From assembly GCA_963669155.1 (NCBI GenBank), contig OZ022584.1, forward strand, positions 13,804,179-13,868,178: 64,000 nt of DNA, written 5' to 3'. Source of the DNA: Arbacia lixula. Taxonomy: Eukaryota > Echinodermata > Echinoidea > Arbacioida > Arbaciidae. Positions within the stretch are counted from its first letter, which is position 1, and every line of letters starts with the position of its first letter. The notes under the pieces were generated by a model that was not told the origin of the DNA, searched no databases, and saw only the letters and a program-made list of their open reading frames with translations. A program made the translations under genes and the position numbers. Shown here piece after piece: positions 12,980-26,500 of the stretch.

Positions 12980-13058
12980 TTAACCTTCCCATTCCCATGG
13001 GCACCCACTTGTATAACAATTCAATGGGGTTTTTATACCTTGGTATTGAGAGGGTTGG
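12980..13058. mobile_element. 79-bp piggyBac-like MITE, degenerate copy
   Basis: It has the same 79-bp span as the good copies. The left end is TTAACCTTCCCATTCCC. The right end is GGTATTGAGAGGGTT followed by GG where AA is expected, so the right TTAA has been lost by mutation. Confidence 0.55.
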
Positions 13059-14109
13059 TAGAGACAAAGTTAAATGCTGTAAAGGAAGGAAGTTATCAAA
13101 TTGGATATAAGGGAGCAAAGGAAACTAGGTTGATGGATTGAAATAGCTTGGAAAAATGTCAGGATGTGAGAGGGATCATCCCTCCCTCAGCTTCTTGGCT
13201 TTTTCTTCAAATGTGACTTGGTGATGATGATCACACTTGAATGCTTTATATTCCCTGCTGTGTTGAAGTAATCTGGGCTCTCTACGTCTTTCTGTTCTTG
13301 CGCTCTCTCAAACTGTCATCTCGACAAAAGCGATGAAGCTTTGATTTCTGAAGAAACACACTCGCTTTCGTAATGTCATGAAGGTATATGACTATGAGAT
13401 AAGAATTGTCCTGACTGGTGTGCAGACATGTTGCAGCTGATGTCAGGATAATGAAAGTCTGCGGCCTATGTCAATGTGGTTGATGAAATACAGACGTGCA
13501 AGCGATAACTTTCCTCTGGTGATATGCAAGGTCAAAGTGAGGGGTGAAATATAGTTGTCTCATCATTCAGTTATAAGTCTGGATTTTTTTATTTTACTTT
13601 CAGAGGAGTGATAACATTGTCTTAAAAGTGTTTTTTATGTTGGTGTCGTAAACTATAATAGGTAATTAATAAATGTCTGAAGTTGTTTAGGTGTGATCAT
13701 TTCTCGGATCAGAATACAAATGTTTAAATGGTGAAGAAAAAAAATTCCCATTCACGATACACTCACAAATAACATTTAAGTTGGATACATGAAATAGCTC
13801 ATAAGATAACCTATTTGACTATTTTGCAAAATTTCAGCTCCTTAATATCTCAAATCGAAAGTTAACATTTGCCATAATGAGTAGGAGGACAGCTTGAAAA
13901 GTCCATTCTATGAATGTGTCCTCCAGTTTGCTGTAGGTCTTACATGGTGTAGTTTAAGTGATCACTTGCTTTGATATAATTTGCTATCAAAGTTTTGATG
14001 TTGCTGACAGGTGTCGCCATGTCAGTATGTTACTCATGGAATGTGTGGACACTGGTGTGGTCGTATGAAGTTCCATTTTCAAAGACACAAATGAACTACA
14101 AGAAGATCT

Positions 14110-14268
14110 GGGGCCCATTTTATAAAAAGTTGCTATGATAGCAACTCTTGCTGTAATGTCAACTACTATGACAACAGTGAAAATTCTGCTCCCTGATTGG
14201 CTCTTCCAATGGAAGTTGACATTCCAGCAAGAGTTGCTATCATAGCAACTTTTTATGAAATGGGCCCC
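14110..14268. mobile_element. 159-bp MITE with about 55-bp terminal inverted repeats
   Basis: The left arm starts GGGGCCCATTTTATAAAAAG and runs through TTGCTATGATAGCAACTC to TGTCAACT. The right arm is its near-perfect complement, ending ATGAAATGGGCCCC. The spacer is about 50 bp. There is no coding capacity. A partial relative (CCCCGTTTTATAAAGAATTA) lies near 35483. Confidence 0.85.
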
Positions 14269-17039
14269 TGTAGTCAGTAGTTGCAGACGCATTTACTAGT
14301 GATTCCCAGCATCTCCCATCCCTCGATGTTGCCTTTCCATCAACAACTTGTTGTGACCCATATTGCAGCCATCCGTCGTACCCACGGTGGGGCAGGAAGT
14401 TGTAAAAGCTGCTCATCTTTCCTCAGATTAGGTGCAAAGCCAACAAGAGACAGCACCACTTTGACACATGTTTCCATCACTTCTCTCTGACAATGTAAAT
14501 TCTTTGAGGGGAAAGACCGGGGTATGACAGATTTAGTGCCACTGACTCCTCTTTCTCCATCCAGATCAAACGAGCATTAGTGATGTTCATGTGTTTGATT
14601 GTGGAGAAACAGGAAGAAGGGGTATGCACGGTTGACAAATATTTGCCTTTCTTGTCTTGATCTTTTCTAAATCATACTTCCAGTAGGTCAGGCTCAAACA
14701 ACATATGACCACAAACGTGATGTCTTGATGCAGGAAGTAATGATTTTGAATGGACTGTCACAGTCGCTAAAGAGAATTCTAATTTCGTTCAGGTTGACAT
14801 CTGCTTACATGTGCCACAATTTTGATGTCCAAATCACATACATCAGTATGGAAGTTTTGTGTGTTGTTTGAAGTTGGCAAAAAATGGCAAGATTGGGTGT
14901 GTTTCCAACAAAGATCAACTCTGAAAACAGCACTTAAAAGAATTAAGGGAATGCGCGCAAAATTGTCACAAACTTTGTCCATCATTTCACATCTGTTGGC
15001 ATAATATTTCCACTGCTATATATTCAGAATATGGTATGGGTATGTATGACTTATATAACATACCAATATCTGTCAAATTGTGGAAATTGGCTCCTTCAAC
15101 TTATGCACCAATTTATTATTCTGATCTTCACGTGCCTCTCACTCTCCCTATCTGGTATTGATGTTACTCATTTTGTTTTCATAGACCGGAATAAACTATT
15201 TTGATACCAGAATCTGTAGTCTTAACCAACTTCACGTTCTGAATGGACTCAAAGCTGGGGTCAGGAATTCACCGCAGGAGAAGCGTGAAAGAAACAAGAG
15301 AGAGAGAGAAAGAGAAAAGTAACACCCTCTACGGCTGATCTCTGTGTGTCTAATTTCAACTCCCAAGTTTTTTTGCTTTTTGCAGTCCAGCATCTGTCCT
15401 ATATCAAATGAAGCTTAATAGCCCTCATCTATTTACCAAAGCTTCTAACCAGCCCGGGGACACCGAGCAAGAAAAGGAGATAAGTGGCTTTTGTAATTGG
15501 AGGAAATTCAACTGTTGAGAGTTCTTTTCTTCCTGTTCTCCTTTGAGTTGTCCTCGCAGTTGGAATTACCAACCAACGTCCATCTTTTTTTATTTTGCTT
15601 GCTTTCTCTAGATCTTGCTCCCTCCCCTCCTTTCTCTAGATGCGGTTACGCTAGCTAGCTGCAAAACATCTCAGATTTTGAAGTTCGGAGACTGATCCTG
15701 TTCACACACGAACAAAAGTTTTCCCTCTTTCTCTGTTCTTTAAATAAAATCGATGTCCTCCCTCTCTCTCTCTCTCATTCTCTCTCCCTCTTTCTCTCCG
15801 CCAGGAAGTTTGGCCACAGTTTGGAGTGTGATTTCACAGACTACATTTTTCTTCAGTGACTCTTCACTTGAGTTGCGTGAACAATGCATGGCAATTAACC
15901 CTCCAAGTACCATGGATGCATGTAATGTGAAGTCAATATGAGAGTTAAATGCAGTGTGAAGTCAATATGAGAGTTGAATGCAGTGTATGATCAGGGAGGT
16001 CTGGCCATGTCTTGTTATCCTGGTACTTGTCACTATATATGAACGGATATTAATTGTTGCAAGAGAAATTGCATTAGAGATTCATTTTTCTGTCTGAAAG
16101 CTAAAAAATGGACTTTCAGATTATTTCATGTTTCTATGAAAATGATATTCTTTAAACTCTTAACCTTTCATTTTACTCTTTAGATGATGAAACAACATTG
16201 TCTGTAATGTAACAATTTTCTCAGAAGAAGGTATCTTGTAAGGTACTTGTTTTGGAGGTTCTCCTCTTTTTGCAACAAAGAGGAAGAATGGAGGAACACA
16301 TGTACATATGAACTTTTAGTACCTTTTGTGTGGCTTTCATCAAAGACTGATTTTTTTTAAAGAATTGAGACTAATGTAAACACACCCATAGTTTACCATC
16401 CAGCTCTACCCAAACCTGGAGGAAAGTTTGGAGCGAGCGAGCGGTGAGATCTTCAGAGGCATTCAGTTGCTTACTGGGGCTAAGCCCTGGCTCTGAAAGC
16501 AAATGGTAAATATCTGCTGGGGAAAGCTCAGACAAAGGGTTTGCATTCCAGTCAACTTTATATCTTTCTTTTCTCTCTGGTTTGATTTGACCGTGGGGAA
16601 GGGCAACAAAAGACAAGCTTGGAAGAAACAACACTTTAATGGACAATGATTGCAGGTATTGAATGGATAATGACAATTTATGCGAGGGTGGCAGACAAAA
16701 GGGAGAGGGTGGGGTGCGTGGGGGGGGGGGGGGGGGGTGAGGGGGCACAAGTTTGAGTCTCTTGCTTGTTCTTCGCCCCGACACCCGTACCAGCGAAAGC
16801 AGGCTTGCACTTCTGCCCACAGGCTCCCCGAATTCTCGTATTGGGTAATTGCAGTTATGCCTTGCTCCGGGGGTGAAAACTCAGAGACTTTTGGCGGGGA
16901 TTACAAGCCCACAGGGCCTACTTGCGCCTTGATTCATTCATGGGTTTGTATAGGGGATTAGCGAGTGTCGGACTGCAAAAACCAACATCAAGTTTGCCTG
17001 GGAATGCTGCCATTGCCAGAGAGAAGAGCTCTCGGGTTA

Positions 17040-17620
17040 CCCGTCAGTGTTAGGCTCCTAACCAACACCACTCCTCATTGATGAAGACTCTGAACCAACA
17101 CCAGGGTTATATACCCTTCGGTCCAGGCTTCCAACCAGTAGCATTCCTCATCTATGAAGGCTCCAAATCAACAACTGCGTTGCTGCCGTCAGTGCAGGCT
17201 TCCAACCAACAACACTCCTCAACTCCTCAATGTGAGCTCCTGAAAAACACCAGATACCCATCAATGTATATAGACTTCCAACCAACTCCAGATTTTTGTG
17301 GGTGTAAGCGTTCGAGCAAGACCAGCGCTTCCAATTGGTGCGGGCTTCCAAACTTACGCCATAGTTGCCTATTACCCATAGGTGTAGGTGTTTCCCAGTG
17401 GTGTAATATTGATCCAATCATGCAACACCATACGGGGTTACCCTTTACCCGTTGATGTAAGTACCCAACCAACACCAACCGTTATTGGTTATAGGCTACC
17501 AACCAATAATTACATGTATTGGTGTAGGCTACCAACCAGCACCCCCCCTTCATCTATAAAGGTTCCACCATCATCATGGTTACTCATAGGCGTAGGATAC
17601 CAACTGACACCACCCCTCGC
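17040..17620. repeat. Degenerate tandem array, unit roughly 45-55 bp
   Basis: Variants of GTAGGCTTCCAACCAACACC followed by CTCATCTATGAAGG-type text recur about ten times, for example near 17130, 17200, 17275, 17340, 17455 and 17525. Drift is heavy. The open frames across it are shadows of the repeat. Confidence 0.7.
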
Positions 17621-18238
17621 AAAGGCTGAGTCATATGCAGGTGTCATCACATATCTAAGAGACGAGTCAATCGTGCTAGTGTTCATGGAAAGATGGAGTC
17701 CCGTCATAAAATTGCGCCCAAGTCACAAAGAAATGAAAGTGTGAAAATGTTCCTGGTATCACCTGTTGTTCTGTTTTGTTGAAGAACACCTATTCCTTGT
17801 TTATGCCTAGGGCCACTCCCATGAAGAACAAAGCCTCCTGTGGAATACAGCTTTTAGCTTTCAGGCCTCCAAATGGAAGACAACCAATTGGAAAAGCAAA
17901 TAATAGAAAAGGGAGAACCCTTTATTGAACAATACAATAGGAATGTGTCTTTAGTGTTAATCATTGCCTGTTTGACTGAAATAAAACACCTCTTTTTTCA
18001 ATTCCGGAACCCAGCTGGAGGGTTATGTGATCAACAGATATCCATGGGAAGTTCTCTGTTCTCTGTTCGAGTCCACATGTACTTGTGCGATTAACAAAGG
18101 AAATGCAGCGAACTAAGAGAGGAGTAGGAATGGGAGGAAAAAAAACTCCTTGGAAAATATGTGAATCTTGTACGGCCCTGTTTAACGGTAACCTTGGAGG
18201 TCAAATTTGTTACAAACGGCAAAATATGATGCATGATG

Positions 18239-18690
18239 TTAATATCTCTTACAAGAAAGGGAGTACTGGTATAAGAAAACAGTCCAATAATTAGTAGCTT
18301 CAGCTGACAATTAGAGTCCTCATTAAGACTTAAAACAAATTCTTGTAAATTGTAATGTTTCCACATTACCAGTAATCGTGGTCAAAAGAATGTGAGCTAT
18401 TAATATCTCCTACAAGAAAGGCCAACAAAACAATTGCAGGATGCAAGATGGATTGAGGCAAAAAGTGTAGTTTGACTTAATTGATGAATCTCCAGCTGAC
18501 AATTAGATTCCTCATTAAGATTTAAAACAAATGTTTAGAATGTTTTCCTAATTAGTAATTATATTCGAAGAATATTATTGAATATAGGATATTAATATAT
18601 CTTACTAGAAAGGCCAAAGGACAAATATAGGCTACAAGATGGATGGAGGCAAACAGTGCAGTTTGACTTGATCGATGAATTCCTTGAAAT
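18239..18690. repeat. Three-unit tandem duplication, 161-192 bp period
   Basis: TTAATATCTC(C/T)TACAAGAAAGG recurs at 18239, 18400 and 18592. Shared internal blocks are CAGCTGACAATTAGA, CTCATTAAGA and GGAGGCAAACAGTGCAGTTTGACT. Confidence 0.8.
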
Positions 18691-20990
18691 GTGTAAATAT
18701 TTAGTGGAAATAGTGAATGATTGCAGAACTAAATAACTCCAAATATTGTTCAGCACGATGGTAATAGGCATTAGGCAATGCATCCATCAACATAGAAAGG
18801 AGGTTGTGACATGTAATTACACAGGTCCATAATATGTGTGTACACATTCCTTCTTGATTCCTTCATCTAAATGGTAAGAGGCAGTGGAGGAACTTAAAAA
18901 AAACAGGTTTTATTTGGAATTGGGTCAGTGCAGGAGATGTTAAATGACAAAACAAGGTCATGGCCTATCTTGCTTTGCACTGCGTTTGTATTTTCTCCTC
19001 ACATTGGACGAACATGGTACAAATGCTCCTATGTTTCTTTGATTTGTTATTTTTGGGCCTGCAGACTGACATATTCAGAAATGAGCAGTCCAATGGAAAC
19101 AGAGTCACATTTAAAAATAGACCATTCTTAAAGCAGATTTTCACCTTGAACTTTGATTCAAAATATTGAAATATGTGTCTTTTCATTTTTGGGGGACAAA
19201 TTCAGTTACCAATGATTTAATTTTTTGTAGTCAAATATACACATGTGTAAATAGAAGATTTGAAGTATTCATAGGAAGGATGAATTTAATTAAATTATAT
19301 AATGCCTTCACAATATTGTAGACATAATTGTATCTTTAATAATTGAATTTGGGTAATATGTGTTGTGCCAATGATGGCACAAGACACTTATCCTAGCCCA
19401 TCGGATAGAGGGAAGTGGTCTGCAATGTGTTCTGCACTGTGAGGTGCCATGTGTGACACTGATAGCCGCTTGGATCGCCGAGATTCCGCCGCTCACGTGA
19501 TGCATGCTGGGAAGATTGATATTGAAACTTGCGGGCAGATCGCTTTCAGTCGGGACATGGCATGGAGAGGTGTGAATGAATTGATCGGGGGTGAGAGGGG
19601 GAGATAAACAAGTTGATGCGATGCGAATGTCTGCAGTTACTTAAGTAATCAGGGCGTACGGACTTTGTGGAAGGGACGTAATTGGGAGGAGGGTAAACAA
19701 GATGTGCCAGCAAGGAGGATGTGGGCTGGAGATAGGCAACTAGTAAGAGCTAATGAGAAAGAAATCTTGACCTCTTCATCCCATCAGGTCCATGTCGAGA
19801 TTATTCAAGGGTGCGCAGACTTCCCGCCAGAGGAAGCGTTGCATTCCAAGTTTAGGAATGGTTCCTAAAAGAGAGGTTTAGAGAAAAAAGACCAATGAGG
19901 TTTTAAACAGATGAAGAACATGATGATCGAGATACGAAGGAAGCAGATTTAAACCTGGTAGCAAAGAGCGCTTTATACAAGAGGGAAAGGAAAAACGTAA
20001 GTGAAAGAAATAAATTGAAGTCAAGAATAAAGAAATCACTTCTCTACCATTATCTCGCAATACCTGCATCGCAATTTTATTTGAAGTGATACTCTCTACT
20101 TACTTGGCATAGCATTCCATAACAGTATACAAGTAGTTCAATGAACATGTGCTAGCTATTTGACATTCCCAAAAGGCTGTTTAGGATATCTGGAGGGCCG
20201 CAAACTTGTAAGGTTATTCCAAATCATTTTTTGGCAGAACTTCAAAGGCTCTTCTTGTATTACAGTCTGAGGTAGCAAGCCTTCTTCACTTTGCTAAGAG
20301 CCTAGCTACTGCACGTGAATTCCCAACTGGTTGTTCGCAGTATCACTTGCGGCGGCGCTATCTAGCTTGATATGCCGATATGTGACAACCTTGTATTAAT
20401 TTCTTCTGATTGGTGATTGAAGACTATTGGTTCCGTACGTGCAGGCATACCAACATGTACATGTCTGCTAATCCCTGAATCAGGCATTTACATTTGCTGG
20501 TCATTGGCTTAGTGCACTTTTATATGAAGAGTCAATTGCATGTTCCTGGAATACCAATTGATTTAGGTAATCCCTTTGAAATGCTATTTAATCGCCCTGC
20601 AGATTACAAGTGATTAAAGATGATTGAGCTTCATTCATATTCATGATTACTTTAATACCCAGGGTAGCCCCTTCAGTGGTTGAACACTGTTCTACCAGAG
20701 GGCCCTGCTTTGACATTTAACACAACATAAAGTGATATTACATTTCAGATGTGTAATTTGTTTGTACAATGTTAAAATATTCTTCTTAGTTGTGTACATG
20801 GGACTATCAAACAGTACATTAACCAATGCTTTGGTGAGACAAGATGGGAGGACCTTTATTTGTGAAAAAGTTAGATATAAAGTTGACCAAGCAAGAATGC
20901 AAACCAGCTTTTGAACTATGCATTTCTGTAGTCGATGACCATGTAAAATGAACGATCACACTATTAGATAGATGTACTCATATCGCGCTA

Positions 20991-21437
20991 GTGCAATTCA
21001 CCCTTTGCTGTACCCTTTACCCCAACATGCCAAAAAATAGAATAAGTGAAGTGCGCATGATTTGGTCAGTGATTGACGTTTGTGGTGGTGGCTTTGGCAG
21101 CGTGCAAGTAAATCCATTCCTAGGGGTTTATTTTTACAGTGGATTTTCTACGATGATTGATTCCTTAATGAGAAACTCTCCTTACGGCTCAGAAATAATA
21201 TGTTTCTCCCCCGTTTTTAAGTCTGTCGTCTTTGTAGTTCATATCTTTATTGACCTAACCACTAATTTTACCTCAGATCCTAAAGTGCTACAAGATGTAA
21301 GAGATTATATTATAAAAGAATCACAAAATAACACAAGCTTTGGAATTGTGATGAGAACGACGTTTCATTCAATACTTTGTTATCTGAATTTCACATATTT
21401 CTTACAATTTCTTACTATGTTTATCAGTGACCAGTAA
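20991..21437 (+). other. Open reading frame of 148 codons, no recognised product
   Basis: It is open from ATG to TAA in otherwise AT-rich sequence and long for this composition. The peptide is mixed hydrophobic with no domain I recognise, no codon bias like that of the exons, and no clear splice context. It could be a relic of a mobile-element protein or chance. Confidence 0.15.
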
Positions 21438-21709
21438 ACCTGTATCACAAAGACTGTTTCCTGCTGCTGTGCTATATTCTATGGTTACATTTCTTGGCCT
21501 GATTCAGAATGGTGGTTCAACTTAAACCACATACTTTATTTAGACTAACTTTACAGGGTGCAAAATGAATCATCTGATGCTCTCAAAACATTAATTTTCA
21601 CCACAGAATCACACAAATGAATGATTTCAATTATGTGATATAATTTATTATGAGGAATCAATTGTATTAAATCAATAATAATGTTTCATGGTGTTTTATG
21701 TGGCATTTC

Positions 21710-21788
21710 TTAACTCTCTCATTACCATTGGCATGGAGATATGTAGTAAGCCAATGTGCTTTTCAAGGTCTGGTAATGAAAGGGTTAA
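21710..21788. mobile_element. 79-bp piggyBac-like MITE, copy 2 (TTAA flanked)
   Basis: TTAA stands at both ends. The inner ends CTCTCATTACC and GGTAATGAAAGGG give the cleanest inverted pair in the window. Confidence 0.8.
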
Positions 21789-21849
21789 AGTTAGTCTAGA
21801 TCTAGTAAACCTCTGTTCTGAATATGAGCCCATTATGAATGATCTTGTC

Positions 21850-21929
21850 TTAACCTATAGCTTACAGGAACCAGGTTACCCCTGTGTTGAGTCTATAGGA
21901 ATGGGATAGTTCAGGAGTGAAAGGGTTAA
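21850..21929. mobile_element. Possible diverged copy of the TTAA MITE
   Basis: It is an 80-bp span bounded by TTAA at both ends, with right inner end GGAGTGAAAGGG. It lies 61 bp after copy 2. The left inner end is only weakly similar. Confidence 0.4.
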
Positions 21930-22388
21930 GATGTAAACTGTACAGGTCAAAGCTGTGATCATCAGTAGATATCTATGTTAGCTTATATGTAGTACCCTTT
22001 TGAAATAGGATCCTTCAAAGTGTAATGACAAGATATAGCCTTGATTTCTCCAAAGACTGGATAGTCAGATAGACAGTAGAAGCTTTCTGAATCTTAAATA
22101 TGTGTGGAGTTTGTACTCCTGTATGTGTGTTTTGTGTGTGTTTGTTGTATGTTGTGCATGTGTGCGTATGCGTGAAAACTACATATTGTGTTCACATAAC
22201 AATATATTTCTCTTTAAGTTAATTTTTTTTTATGATGTATGAAATTCCAAAACAAAACCGAGTCAAATTCAAATTCCCTCACCCAGCTTTTGCAGATGGC
22301 ACAATGGAAGAACATTTTAAAATTTAATTTCTTATGTTTTTTTATGATGAATGAAATAAAAACAGTTTATATCATATTCAATCCCCAG

Positions 22389-22639
22389 GTTGTGCGGATG
22401 GCACGACGGAGGGCCTGGCCACCAAAGAGGGCCTCGCGGCGTGCGCAGGGAAGTGGGCAGGCCACGTGGGGAACGCCAGCCAGCTGTGTGCCCCAGGCTG
22501 GGGGGTGTGCAGCTGGGAGCAGGCTGGTCTGCTCTCTAGCGTCACCTGGGTGGAGGCCGTGGGCGTGGATGGCTGCTTCGCCTACAACGCGGCCCACGAC
22601 AGAGGGGAGTGTGGGCCCTGCAAGGACACCTTAGAACAG
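22389..22639 (+). CDS. Exon 2: first half of cysteine-rich module A
   Basis: Acceptor CCCCAG (AG 22387-22388) and donor ACAG|GTAGGT (GT 22640-22641). The exon enters in phase 1, completing a glycine codon, and leaves in phase 0 after 83 full codons. The peptide is residues 33-115 of the joined protein. It carries seven cysteines with the landmarks CADGTTEG, LAACxGxW, GHV, LCAPGWGVC, GCFAYNAA and ECGPC, and one N-glycosylation sequon (NAS). It aligns without gaps to exon 6 over 78 residues with 38 identities by hand count. GC at third positions is about 82%, far above the surrounding intron. I do not recognise the family. The protein is extracellular by inference from its disulfide-rich character and the signal peptide. 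Confidence 0.9.
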
Positions 22640-23191
22640 GTAGGTGCCCTTTTTCATATCTTATTCTATCATTAATATCTCCTTACAGACAGGGCCCATT
22701 TACAAAAGTCATGAAAGTCAGCAGGAATCAGAAGTATACCCTTAACTATAACATGTATGAAATTTAAGTTTTAGCTTCAGGAACCATTTTGGGAAAAGCG
22801 AAAAACTATCCCTACTTCTTCAAAATGTATTGACCATAGTCTACATTCATATACCGTATTGCAACATGCGGTGCGCCACTTGCCTCAACGCATCACGGTG
22901 CATGTGCGAAAAGCCGTAATGTGCACTATTGCGTATTGCAGTCTCCAGGCTGTAGGCTATAGCTTTTGAAGCTAGCCATTGATATAATTCTGTCTGAAGT
23001 CAGTTCTACAATTGGGAGGGAAGGTCTAATACATCATTTTCTTCATTTTTTTGTGTGTTTTTAGAGAGATTTTTTACAACCATCCTGCTGTAATGCCTTG
23101 TTCACACAAAAGTGATTTGCTACTGCTGCTCTTGCTGCCTGGCGTATATGATGCTGGTAAAGCAACAAAATGGAATCATATAAACAAAATA

Positions 23192-23520
23192 CCAGGGTGG
23201 TGTTTCACCAAGCTGTTCTTGCTAAGAATGACTTTATGCAAGACTGCTTACCCTTTCTTGTGCTAAATGAGATTCTCAGTGATTTTGATTCCCATCAGAT
23301 AAAGTTCATTTCTAATGTTTAGAAATTAAAATCCTTCTTGTAAGCAAGTGTCTGAATACGAAGTTTATAATTTGTTAAATTTGATTAGGATTAAAGGAAA
23401 TTAACTTGCACTGTGTAAAAATAGACAAAGTGGGGTATCTCATAGCACAAGAAAGGGTCACGAGTTGAGTGTAAAGACGTTCTTAGCTTAAGAACAGCTT
23501 GGTGAACCCCCCCCCCCCCC
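23192..23520. mobile_element. TIR element, TTTCACCAAGC family, long copy (about 330 bp)
   Basis: The left arm CCAGGGTGGTGTTTCACCAA, CTGTTCTTGCTAAGAAYG, TTTCTTGTGCTAAATGAGAT is matched in inverse orientation at the right end. That end reads ATCTCATAGCACAAGAAAGG, TTCTTAGCTTAAGAACAG, CTTGGTGAACC and then a C-run. Arms are about 95 bp and imperfect. It is the same family as 42106-42289. Confidence 0.8.
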
Positions 23521-26500
23521 ACGTTGGTTCTCGCTCTTTGCCGGTGGGGAGAAACTATGTGAACAGCCCAGTAAAAGTGTAATTATTGTCGTGCGGCATT
23601 GGCACACTGTTTCCGCGGGAACACACCTTTAAGAGAACAACCTGTATTCATGCACTGCACACATATTTCAGAATACGTGCACTTGTTTTACAGTACAACG
23701 CTTCAGCTCTTGCCCTTTTAAATCTATCAAGCAGGTATACCAGAAAAGATGACAAATTCCATATGACACATCTCTCCCTAACGAGGCAAACAGCTGTGAA
23801 AGTCATTAGCATGGTTGTAGTCATCCTAGTTCAGGTAGATGCTAATTTGGCCGTAAAAGTCAATTAAGTTGAATTTCTATGGAACATTAAACAGTACATG
23901 TAGGTCTTCATAAAGTGGTGACACAGGGTTATTAGGAAGTCAATGATGACATCAAAAACAAAAGTATCGTGAATAAGGATAGTAACAGTCTATACCCTAA
24001 ACCCAACTTCATGGTATGTACTTACACTCTGAACATCTCAACTCTGGGAAGAAGTTTGTGCTCACTGCCATATATGCTTCTACAAATAATGTAAACAACA
24101 ACCTCTCAGACTTCTAGACTCCAGTATACATACACTAATCTCATCAAAACAATTTTGGTATCTCATGTCTACATTTTATACAGCACACCCATATATCTTC
24201 TTAATCATTAATACCTGAGCGATATAAAAGCAAATCTTCTGTAGCAATTTTATCTTTATTATGCCTGTTCAAGGTTCAAGTTCAACCTAGGCACAGGCGA
24301 AGTGACCTGTACGCTCAGGTCTACATAGTTTGATTATTAACTGTTTATATTTTATTGCAGGGTATTAATAAGATGTTTGTATAGGGCCACAATTTAACTG
24401 TACATACAGATGATATAGGTACACTGTAGCAGGTAAATATATTCAGGATGTGTTCTTGGTGACGTACAAGATTTTGGTATTTACTCGTGACTGATAATGA
24501 TCATAAGAATCATGGATAGAGTGAAGCAGTGAACTTTGTTTCATCAAGATAAGTTTTGGAGATGTATACACAGTACTGCTCATAGATAGATACTTAGACA
24601 ATGAATAAAAAGATGGTAACATCATGACATACTAATAATTTATACAATTCTTCTTCTCTTAAACCCTATGCATGCATGTTAATTGCAAGTATTTGCTTGG
24701 TATTATTTTAAGTTTTATAACATGAGGATTGTTAGAAATTTACTTACATGTTAATACCAATAAAGATTGATTTGTTTCTTGGAAGAGAAATTACTTATCC
24801 AATTGTTGATTACAAACTTGAAACCTAAAAGAATTATTCTATCTATTTTGAGAGAACATTAAAAAAAGATAAAGTTTGTAAATGTTTAAATTTTGAACGA
24901 TATGGAATGAAGTATACCTTTTGAAAGGAGACTATCTGATGAATTGAAATATAAACCTGGAATGCAATATGTTTGTCATATCAGGCCTTTGAGCATTGAT
25001 AGTGAGTCCACATACCTCTCATATTACTGGCAAGGAAATTTCAGATCAAACTGAAATTGTTGAAGATGGTATCAGCTGCTTTCAGAAGAATTCAATTTCC
25101 CTCAAACTTGATGTGTTTATAGGAGAGGATATTAAAGTGATACAAACATGCATGAATGTTCTCTACAAAACTGCATGGTAATTGTTGTTTATTTATTTTC
25201 ACGCTTTTTGCACAACACGTCTTAGCAAGCAGGAATTTATCTTCACTTTGAATTTAAAACCATCCTGCTATCATTAGCAGGCTTGACATGCAAGTCTATC
25301 AGGGATTCCAGAGTTACTAGTAGTGAAATTCAACTCGTGCGTGTTTTGCATGCTGTAATGCGTTGCACAATCATTGGCTATTTTGTGACGTTAAATGTTC
25401 ATGATAATGTTGTGCCCAGAGATTTGTTGATGATTTTAATGCACGCAGTGGATTCTTTTTGAAGTGAAAAGTATTTCTTATGCACAAAAAATAATATCCT
25501 GCAAATATGTTGTAGGTATGCTGTCCAGCAGAAGTTTACTTCCACTGAAATTACCGGGTTTTACAAAAGTATAGCAAGCAGGTGGTAGGCTTGAAGTAAG
25601 ATAACAGAACCATTGCTTCTTTGAACTCGATTTACTGTTCATGTCAAGCAGATTGTTGGTTCAAATATGTAAACAGGAACATGATTAACGATGTACCTCA
25701 CTCTAGAGAATGTACAGCATGTAATGGGGTGGAATTCTACACATATCACATGTCAGGATTGATTTGATATGGCATTCGCAATGTAGATGCATTGGTTATC
25801 TGCTCCTGCGCATGTGTGTGTAACTAGATAGGCAATAGGTCCATTGACATGAATATCACATGATGGAATTACATCATACATCAAACCACATCATGCCTTG
25901 ATATTTGATAGGCTGTCTCCCGGAATGAGAGGAAATGGGAATGAAGTTAATAGGCGGTGAGGATGAGATGGGGGTTGACTTTTGCGAGTGGCAGGAACGG
26001 AGAGGGAAATGAAGTTTAACAGAAATAATGGAAAATCATTAGATCGTTACATATTTCACATTTATTTCAATACAAGGAGCAATGCATTATCTTCATTGTT
26101 ATTAATTATTATTGTCATTAATCACAGTGTTACTTTTATCTATGGTATACCAGACTTTTTGTCTATGAAGCACCATTTAATTCTGTCAGACAGCAATATT
26201 ATGTGAAGGTTTAAATGCATGGATATTATCATTCTTGAAGTAAATAAATAATTATTTATGAATTGATTCATACTTACCAAATTGCTTAATTTGGAAAGAG
26301 AAAAGACAAACTTTTGCATAGATTGTACACAGGATTGGTAGCAGTTAAAAGTGCAAGTATGTCATACACACATAATTGTTCTACAGGGAAAAGTACAAGC
26401 GCACTTTGCTGGAGAAAAAAGAACGGCAAGAAATTGCATCTGCATGGAAGTACCTGTCATTTTGATTACTGCAGTAAAATGGGTAGTCTTGTGATTAAAC

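Larger units (their letters stand above)
3349..22388 (+). other. Intron 1 (about 19 kb)
   Basis: This is long AT-rich sequence with no exon that fits the gene, apart from the alternative first exon noted at 7150. It contains several MITEs, CT microsatellites, a degenerate tandem array and G-runs, listed separately. Stretches not listed show nothing I can name. Confidence 0.55.
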
